From contig CAAGRW010000172.1 of the NCBI GenBank assembly GCA_900772775.1, positions 1 to 12,244 on the forward strand: 12,244 bases of DNA. The letters are read 5' to 3'. Positions 7,602-12,244 of the stretch are shown piece by piece (within the stretch, counting starts at the first letter, position 1; the number at the start of each line of letters is the position of its first letter). A program made the position numbers and the translations under genes. The DNA comes from Candidatus Rifleibacteriota bacterium (GTDB lineage Bacteria; Vulcanimicrobiota; Xenobia; Xenobiales; Xenobiaceae). The notes under the pieces were generated by a model. That model was not told where the DNA came from and ran no database searches. It saw nothing but the letters and a program-made list of their open reading frames with translations.

Positions 7602-7712
7602 GCCAGTTGAGCTTTTTTCAGTTGGCTAACTGACAACCGCTGCAAGGTCAGTAACGAAAAATACTACCTATGCAAAAAAGCAGCGTCATTACAACTCAAC
7701 TAGATATAGAAC
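7602..7712 (-). other. Potentially structured thrS 3' region
   Basis: This 111-bp gap between the thrS stop and its terminator contains nested complementary segments that could form a branched RNA. AGTTGAG (7605-7611) can pair with CTCAACT (7695-7701), enclosing TCAGTT/AACTGA (7618-7623/7628-7633, 4-nt loop) and CGCTGC/GCAGCG (7638-7643/7680-7685). Inside the last lies AGGT-c-AGTA (7645-7653) pairing with TACTACCT (7662-7669). It could be a structured 3' UTR, a small RNA that uses the downstream terminator, or chance. I do not recognise an RNA family. Confidence 0.35.
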
Positions 7713-9542
7713 TTATTCTTCGGGCAAAACCACGTCGGCGAAGTTGTCCATAATGCGTTCGTGGCACATCTTGCCCAAGATATTGCGGAATTGAGCAAAC
7801 TTCAAAGTGCGCTGCTCTTTTACGCAATAACGGCGCCAAGTAACCGTCTCGTTCTCCATTTCGGAAGCACCGACAACCAAAATGTTAGGAATTTTGGAAG
7901 TGACGGCAGCACGAATCTTCTTGTTGAAGCTGTCACCGTCCAAGTTGGCTTGAGCTCTGTAAAGATCGTTACGCAAAGAAGCAGCAATCTTTTCGGCGTA
8001 GTCGCCAAACTTTTCGACGGAAACCGGCACGACCATAACCTGAGTAGGAGACATCCAGGTGGGGAAAGCACCTTTGAAGTGTTCCATCAAGAAAGCCAAG
8101 AAGCGTTCGTGAGTACCTAAAGGAGCACGGTGAATGCAATAAGGAGTGTGATATTCGCCATCTTTGCCTGTATAGACCAAGTTAAAGCGAGAAGGTACAG
8201 CGAAATCGAGCTGGTTGGTGGAAGCGGTCTCTTCACGTCCAACAACGTTGCGGATCTGGAAGTCTACTTTGGGGCCGTAGAAAGCGGCTTCACCGGGAAC
8301 TTCTTCGTATTGCACGCCCATATCCTTGACCACTTGACGAATAGCGTCTTCAGACTGAGCCCAAGCTTCAGGATTGTCTACGTACTTTTTGGTGTTTTTG
8401 GGATCGTGCATAGACAAGCGCATCCAGTATCCCTCAATGCGGAACTTGTCGTAGTAGAAGCGGTGCATGTCCAAAACAGCTCTAAATTCGGCAGCTAATT
8501 GCTCAGGGCTGCAGTAAATGTGAGCATCATTCATGCACATACCGCGCACACGCAGCAAACCAGCTAACGTACCAGAAGCTTCATAGCGATAGCACTGTCC
8601 ATATTCAGCCAAACGCAAAGGCAACTCGCGATAAGAGCGAGGACGACTGCTGAAGATCATATGATGGAAGGGGCAGTTCATGGGCTTGAGATAGTAGTTC
8701 TGGCCCTCGTCTATTTGCATAGGCGGGAACATGCTGTCCTTATAGTAAGGAAGGTGGCCGGAGGTATAGAAAAGCTGCTCGTTAGTGATGCAAGGAGTAG
8801 CTACGCGCAGATAACCGCCGCGCTGCTCAGTTTCTTTAGCGAATTTTTCTAATTCTTCACGCAAAACGGTACCGTTAGGCAACCAAAGAGGCAAGCCTAA
8901 GCCAACCATTTCGTTCATGGTGTAGAACTCTAATTCTTTGCTGAGCTTGCGATGGTCATATTTGCGAGCCTCTTCACGCAAACGCAAGAACTCTTTGAGC
9001 TCTTTCTTGTTATTAAAAGCTAAACCGTAAATACGGGTCAGCATTTCACGGGATTGATCGCCGCGCCAATAAGCTCCGGCTACCGAATCGAGAGCGAAAC
9101 AATCGCTGGGAATTTCGGAAGTATTGCCAACATGAGGGCCGGCACAGAGATCGGTAAATTCACCGTTTTCATAGAAGTGAATATCTTTGCCCTCGCTAGC
9201 CAGGTCGCGTACATATTCGGCTTTGAGAACTTCGCCTTTTTCTTCTAAGCGCTTCACAGCCTCTTCGAGAGGGAGATCGTAATGGGTGAAAGCTTGTTTC
9301 TCAGCGATAATGCGGCGCATTTCAGCTTCAATTTCCGGAAGCTTGTCCGCATCAATGGGCGTTGAAAATTGGAAATCATAGTAGAAGCCATTATCTACGG
9401 GCGGGCCGAAACCTAACTTAGTGTCGGGGTAAAGACGCTGCACTGCCTCTGCCAAAATATGGGACAAAGAGTGACGTCTCTTATAAAGGGGATCGTTTTC
9501 CTTTTCCTGGGCATCCATACCCGCATAAACTTGTCTGGCCAT
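7713..9542 (-). CDS. thrS: Threonyl-tRNA synthetase lacking the TGS domain
   Basis: Charges tRNA-Thr with threonine in the cytoplasm; 609 residues from the chosen start. The editing domain comes first, with HSLSH (H24, H28) and DLCAGPH (C133, H137), the sites that clear mischarged serine. The class II catalytic core follows: the zinc ligands are C290 (MNCPFH), H341 (NDAH) and H471 (CIHRAP); motif 2 is YRYEASGTLAGLLRVR and motif 3 is APLGTHERF. Residues about 495-605 form the anticodon-binding domain. The N-terminal TGS domain of the E. coli type (642 residues) is absent, as in cyanobacterial enzymes. The ATG at 9542 is chosen because GGAG (9549-9552) stands 6 nt before it. The open frame continues to 9599, but those residues (RRARQGLLLKLCR) do not look like a domain, and the ATG at 9554 overlaps the ribosome binding site. 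It probably has its own promoter (9681-9709), downstream of the permease-like gene. Confidence 0.97.
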   Translation of the reverse strand: MARQVYAGMDAQEKENDPLYKRRHSLSHILAEAVQRLYPDTKLGFGPPVDNGFYYDFQFSTPIDADKLPEIEAEMRRIIAEKQAFTHYDLPLEEAVKRLEEKGEVLKAEYVRDLASEGKDIHFYENGEFTDLCAGPHVGNTSEIPSDCFALDSVAGAYWRGDQSREMLTRIYGLAFNNKKELKEFLRLREEARKYDHRKLSKELEFYTMNEMVGLGLPLWLPNGTVLREELEKFAKETEQRGGYLRVATPCITNEQLFYTSGHLPYYKDSMFPPMQIDEGQNYYLKPMNCPFHHMIFSSRPRSYRELPLRLAEYGQCYRYEASGTLAGLLRVRGMCMNDAHIYCSPEQLAAEFRAVLDMHRFYYDKFRIEGYWMRLSMHDPKNTKKYVDNPEAWAQSEDAIRQVVKDMGVQYEEVPGEAAFYGPKVDFQIRNVVGREETASTNQLDFAVPSRFNLVYTGKDGEYHTPYCIHRAPLGTHERFLAFLMEHFKGAFPTWMSPTQVMVVPVSVEKFGDYAEKIAASLRNDLYRAQANLDGDSFNKKIRAAVTSKIPNILVVGASEMENETVTWRRYCVKEQRTLKFAQFRNILGKMCHERIMDNFADVVLPEE

Positions 9543-9548
9543 AAATAA

Positions 9549-9552
9549 CTCC
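9549..9552 (-). promoter_or_regulatory. Ribosome binding site that fixes the thrS start
   Basis: Read on the minus strand, GGAG is followed by six bases and ATG (9542-9540). This is the only upstream or internal start near the N-terminus with good spacing, so it decides between 9542 and longer alternatives. Confidence 0.75.
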
Positions 9553-9615
9553 ATATTACGGCAAAGCTTCAACAACAAGCCTTGCCTAGCTCGGCGCAAT
9601 TTTCAAAAGAACCCT

Positions 9616-9642
9616 TTGCCGCAGCCTATTATCCAGCGGCAA
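9616..9642 (-). promoter_or_regulatory. Stem-loop in the thrS leader
   Basis: TTGCCGC and GCGGCAA (9616-9622 and 9636-9642) are perfect complements around a 13-nt loop. On the minus-strand transcript the hairpin is followed by AGGGTTCTTTT, which is too broken a T tract for a confident terminator. It lies about 75 nt before the thrS start and might serve control of translation or transcription. Confidence 0.4.
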
Positions 9643-9657
9643 TTCAGTCCTCTATCA

Positions 9658-9673
9658 GGTCGGCGCCGCGACC
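9658..9673 (-). other. GC-rich hairpin at the predicted 5' end of the thrS transcript
   Basis: GGTCG (9658-9662) and CGACC (9669-9673) can close a 6-nt GC-rich loop. With the promoter at 9681-9709, transcription would start near 9674, so this hairpin would sit at the very 5' end of the RNA, where it could protect the transcript or take part in control. Confidence 0.35.
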
Positions 9674-9680
9674 GCCTATA

Positions 9681-9709
9681 AATATACACAAATTCAAGAA
9701 AATAAACAA
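9681..9709 (-). promoter_or_regulatory. Sigma-70-type promoter predicted for thrS
   Basis: On the minus strand TTGTTT (9709-9704) and TATATT (9686-9681) are separated by exactly 17 bp, in an AT-rich stretch between the stop codon of the permease-like gene and the GC-rich leader. It implies a leader of about 130 nt before the thrS ATG. Confidence 0.55.
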
Positions 9710-9731
9710 ACCGAAAGACTAGCTAATATTT

Positions 9732-10838
9732 TCACGTCTCAAAGACGAAACGAAGACGCAGTAGCATAAAACAAGTGCCAAGAGCGCAAACAATGGCTGC
9801 AGCTAAACTAGTGCCGCAACTTCTAAATAAATATACTTCGGCTTCACCACGCACTTGAGCATAGATTTGTTCTTGACTGACTTGAGAGGCTCCGTGGTAA
9901 AGTTTGAGTAACTGGCTCAAATACGGAGCCTCTTGGCTGCCGACTAAGTGTTCGCGCAAAATAAAATAGGCGCTATCCGAAGCCCAATTATCAGTATGCA
10001 AAGCCTCTCTATCAAGAGCATACATGCCAACTAAACTTACACGAACAGGATTAAAACAATCTTCTAACGGCCAATCGGAGCGACCGACAGAAGGTACAAA
10101 AGATAGCCCTATCAACAATAAGGCTAAAACTATGGAAAATTCACTTCCCCAAATGCGTATCGATCCACTCCAAAGGATGATCAACAAGCTGCACAATACC
10201 AAGCTAGTTTCCGTTTGACTAAAATGCCAGAAATTGTGCAAACAAAAAGCTCCCACAGCTGCCGTAATTAACAATTTGCGCAACGAAGCGGCACACTTAT
10301 CTGAAGTATTTTGAAAAGAGATGCCCCACCAAGTGCCCCCCAAGGTAGCTACTAGCAAAGATAACAAACTGTATACAGAAGAGGCTAGCACAATTTCCGC
10401 GTTAAGCTCAGGAGTAAACATACAGAAAATGGCACCGCTTAAAGATAATAAGCACCATTCAATTAGATATGGAGCCGAAAAAGCCAACAATTTTAAGGAC
10501 AAACTTCGGCAACAACCTCTTGGGGTAACGCTAAGCATTTTGTATATGCCTAAGCAGCGATCTGAACAGATTGAGGCAGCCAAACGCGGAGCCAATCCGA
10601 AATATTGGCCTAAGATAAAAGCCGCAGTTAGCCAACATAGCATGTATGAGCAAGAAATTACAGGTTGATAGCTTCCCTCTAAAGCCAAACCGAAACTCCA
10701 AATAAGATAAAACAGCCAAAAGACGGGCAGAATAGCTTCCCAAAAACAGAGTTTACTTTGAGCTAAAACAAGCCTTAATTCGCGTAAGAGCAAAGGGCTG
10801 GCAGATTCTCGATATTTTACGATTAGCTTATTTATCAT
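9732..10838 (-). CDS. ABC-2-type transporter permease-like membrane protein
   Basis: A 368-residue integral membrane protein. A short cytoplasmic N-terminus carries LLLRELRLVL (17-26), like the RELR stretch that opens many ABC-2 permeases. Hydrophobic segments run at about 33-52, 62-82, 118-142, 148-172, 188-203, 212-229 and 233-250, and a last one at 343-363. The segment SICSDRCLGIYKMLSVTPRG (89-108) resembles the permease loop that usually reads as Glu-Arg-rich before a leucine and TP motif. Residues about 251-340 form a hydrophilic loop. ABC-2 permeases export lipids, polysaccharides, drugs or proteins with a separate ATPase; no ATPase is in the window and it may lie to the right. The start codon overlaps the end of the upstream gene by 11 bp (ATGATAAATAA), so translation is probably coupled. 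The family call rests on pattern, not on a diagnostic motif; substrate unknown. Confidence 0.6.
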   Translation of the reverse strand: MINKLIVKYRESASPLLLRELRLVLAQSKLCFWEAILPVFWLFYLIWSFGLALEGSYQPVISCSYMLCWLTAAFILGQYFGLAPRLAASICSDRCLGIYKMLSVTPRGCCRSLSLKLLAFSAPYLIEWCLLSLSGAIFCMFTPELNAEIVLASSVYSLLSLLVATLGGTWWGISFQNTSDKCAASLRKLLITAAVGAFCLHNFWHFSQTETSLVLCSLLIILWSGSIRIWGSEFSIVLALLLIGLSFVPSVGRSDWPLEDCFNPVRVSLVGMYALDREALHTDNWASDSAYFILREHLVGSQEAPYLSQLLKLYHGASQVSQEQIYAQVRGEAEVYLFRSCGTSLAAAIVCALGTCFMLLRLRFVFET

Positions 10839-12244
10839 TTAGCGAATCCAAATTATAAACAATCAAACCGTCGCCAAAGCGCATCGGTTTTCCCAAAACT
10901 GGCGTCAAACGACTTTCTATATCTTGAGCAGAAAATTCGGCTAGCAAATTTTCATGCAAAATAAAAGCATAAAACCCCATATCAAACAGAGCTTTAGCTC
11001 CCTCACGCAATCGTCTTTCACTTTGTGAAGAAGGCTCAATGCCTCTCTGAGCCAACAAAACTTCTTCCATGAAAGCATTGTGCACTACCTCAGGGCTCAA
11101 AACTCCACTGGTTCGATAAGGTATGCGCTTGCGGTGTACAGTTTGGTAATAGAAATATTCGCCGGGCACCAAAATAGTTCCGGGCCTTTCAAAAGGATAG
11201 TCTATTATGGCATAGGAGCGCGGATCCTCAGCTAGCATTTGATAATAAGCCGGAGTTTGGGCCGGACTCATTGGCAACGGCCAAGGTAAAGGAGATACGA
11301 AAATAGTTTCCACGAAGATCATTAGCGAAGCCAATAAACAAAAGAACCACTTGCGACCAAGCGTTTCTTCAGCCCAAAGGACTTTACTTCCATAAGCAGC
11401 CACTATCGATAAACCTATAAGAGCGAGCATCAAAAAGCGAAATGGAATGGCCAAATTATAAAAAAATGGAAAGCCAAGAAACATTAAAAGGTAAAACGGA
11501 TTGACAAAACCTGCTTCAGAAAAATCAGAAAAAATAACTCGCGGCCCCCAAGAAAGAGCTATAAAAAATCCAAATACTACTGTCCAATACAGAAATTCTC
11601 GTCGCCAAGTTTGGCGACGCCAAGCTGCAAAAGCCAATAGCAAAGCTATCCATCCCAAATAATGGACTCTGACCAACCTATCCACCGTAGAGGTAACTGT
11701 AGCATTGCCCTTGCCCGGCAAAATTAAGCCCAATAAATTTGTATAATTGTGAAAGCCACGCACACCATGCTGGTTTACGCTCTTTTCCGGAGCTTGGCCC
11801 AAGTAATCTTTAAAGTTAAATATGGAACGTTTGGGAGCTTTACGCGGCATAACAATATTAGCCGAATTAGAAACGGTCATCTTGAAAAGCCAGGCAAAAG
11901 GAGAAATCATAATCGCCCCTATAACAATTGCCGCCGCAGTTTTTATAATTTGCTTTTTCCATATCCATGCGCACTCGTTCCAACTTGCAAGTAAACAATA
12001 TCGCCAAGATTTTCTCATTCTAGACGAGCGTATTAAAGAGGATAGAGAAAAAGCTCGCCCTTTCCAAAAGGTGCGCAAAAGCTCAAGCAAAGACCAACTT
12101 AAGGCCAAGCTAGTGTACACAGCCATAAATTCGCCATAATACCAACACGAAAAAGTTGTAAGCGCAAAAAATAAGGCTGTACCCAGCAAATCTCCTATTC
12201 GACCATTTTTCAAAAGGCGATGTAAAAAAAGAATATACAGCGGC
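10828..12244 (-). CDS. Polytopic GT-C/YfhO-like membrane protein, N-terminus beyond the window
   Basis: The frame is open through the right edge (471 residues visible, first residues PLYILFLHRLLKNGR), so this is the C-terminal part of a longer gene and the TTG at 12213 is not a real start. Several hydrophobic helices are seen, including LFFALTTFSCWYYGEF, a helix around IVIGAIMISPF, LGWIALLLAFAAW, and the pair with PFRFLMLALIGLSIVAAYG. A soluble C-terminal portion follows, with AYYQMLAEDPRSYAIIDYPF and YYQTVHRKRIPYRTSG. This plan (helices with SSWYYG- and PFRF-like motifs, then a tail with D-Y-P and Q-x-VH) is that of large GT-C-type glycosyltransferase or YfhO-like proteins that handle lipid-linked sugars at the membrane. 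The catalytic first loop with acidic residues would lie outside the window, so activity cannot be judged. It shares an 11-bp overlap with the ABC-2-like gene, suggesting a common role in cell-envelope glycan or lipid export. Confidence 0.6.
   Translation of the reverse strand, partial: PLYILFLHRLLKNGRIGDLLGTALFFALTTFSCWYYGEFMAVYTSLALSWSLLELLRTFWKGRAFSLSSLIRSSRMRKSWRYCLLASWNECAWIWKKQIIKTAAAIVIGAIMISPFAWLFKMTVSNSANIVMPRKAPKRSIFNFKDYLGQAPEKSVNQHGVRGFHNYTNLLGLILPGKGNATVTSTVDRLVRVHYLGWIALLLAFAAWRRQTWRREFLYWTVVFGFFIALSWGPRVIFSDFSEAGFVNPFYLLMFLGFPFFYNLAIPFRFLMLALIGLSIVAAYGSKVLWAEETLGRKWFFCLLASLMIFVETIFVSPLPWPLPMSPAQTPAYYQMLAEDPRSYAIIDYPFERPGTILVPGEYFYYQTVHRKRIPYRTSGVLSPEVVHNAFMEEVLLAQRGIEPSSQSERRLREGAKALFDMGFYAFILHENLLAEFSAQDIESRLTPVLGKPMRFGDGLIVYNLDSLNDK

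Noticed and set aside
7761..8498. Two open frames of about 120 codons antisense to thrS
   Set aside because: They mirror the codon pattern of the highly conserved thrS gene, have no independent ribosome binding sites and show no domain features.
9543..9599. A longer thrS start at 9599
   Set aside because: The added residues are not like a TGS domain, and a GGAG with ideal spacing supports the ATG at 9542.
9650..9685. T-box riboswitch upstream of thrS
   Set aside because: The minus-strand GGCGGTCGCGG only loosely resembles the T-box core, and neither the matching antiterminator/terminator pair nor a run of T's is present.
12211..12213. TTG at 12213 as the start of the right-most gene
   Set aside because: The frame is open to the window edge, and the residues before it (PLYILFLHRLL) continue the membrane-protein pattern, so the gene begins outside the window.
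1..12244. CRISPR arrays, insertion sequences, prophage genes, tRNA or rRNA genes
   Set aside because: No regularly spaced repeats, transposase or integrase motifs, terminal inverted repeats with target duplications, or cloverleaf sequences were seen on either strand by reading.

Overview
The window is a piece of a bacterial chromosome of middling G+C content with dense, single-copy genes, rho-independent terminators between convergent genes and no phage, insertion sequence, CRISPR array or tRNA that I can see. Taxon cannot be fixed from the sequence alone. A threonyl-tRNA synthetase without the TGS domain is usual in cyanobacteria and known in some other lineages, so a cyanobacterium-related, non-photosynthetic group is one possibility, held weakly.

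Layout, left to right. (1) 1-325: non-coding, with stem-loops and a good intrinsic terminator, leading into a PiT-family phosphate permease (326-1360, +). (2) A bidirectional terminator (1385-1430) separates it from a minus-strand pair: a multidomain cytoplasmic regulator with a degenerate receiver domain, PAS, GAF and an RsbW-like kinase domain (5915-4080), then an M14 carboxypeptidase-fold protein whose metal and catalytic residues are substituted and which carries a disordered tail of about 260 residues (4033-1433). The two are 46 bp apart and probably co-transcribed. (3) A CPBP-family intramembrane protease with a large extra N-terminal domain (6063-7508, +) diverges from that pair. (4) A second bidirectional terminator (7552-7601) and a foldable 3' region precede thrS (9542-7713, -). 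(5) Upstream of thrS on the same strand lie an ABC-2-type permease-like protein (10838-9732, -) and the C-terminal part of a polytopic GT-C/YfhO-like membrane protein (10828 to beyond the right edge, -). These two overlap by 11 bp and form an operon.

ThrS and PiT are housekeeping. The less ordinary part is the regulator plus pseudo-carboxypeptidase pair: a signalling protein that has probably lost receiver phosphorylation next to a hydrolase that has probably lost catalysis, so both may work by binding. Three non-coding stretches also deserve folding analysis: the PiT leader, the thrS leader and the thrS 3' region. I found no clear evidence of a wholly new system; the findings are graded accordingly.
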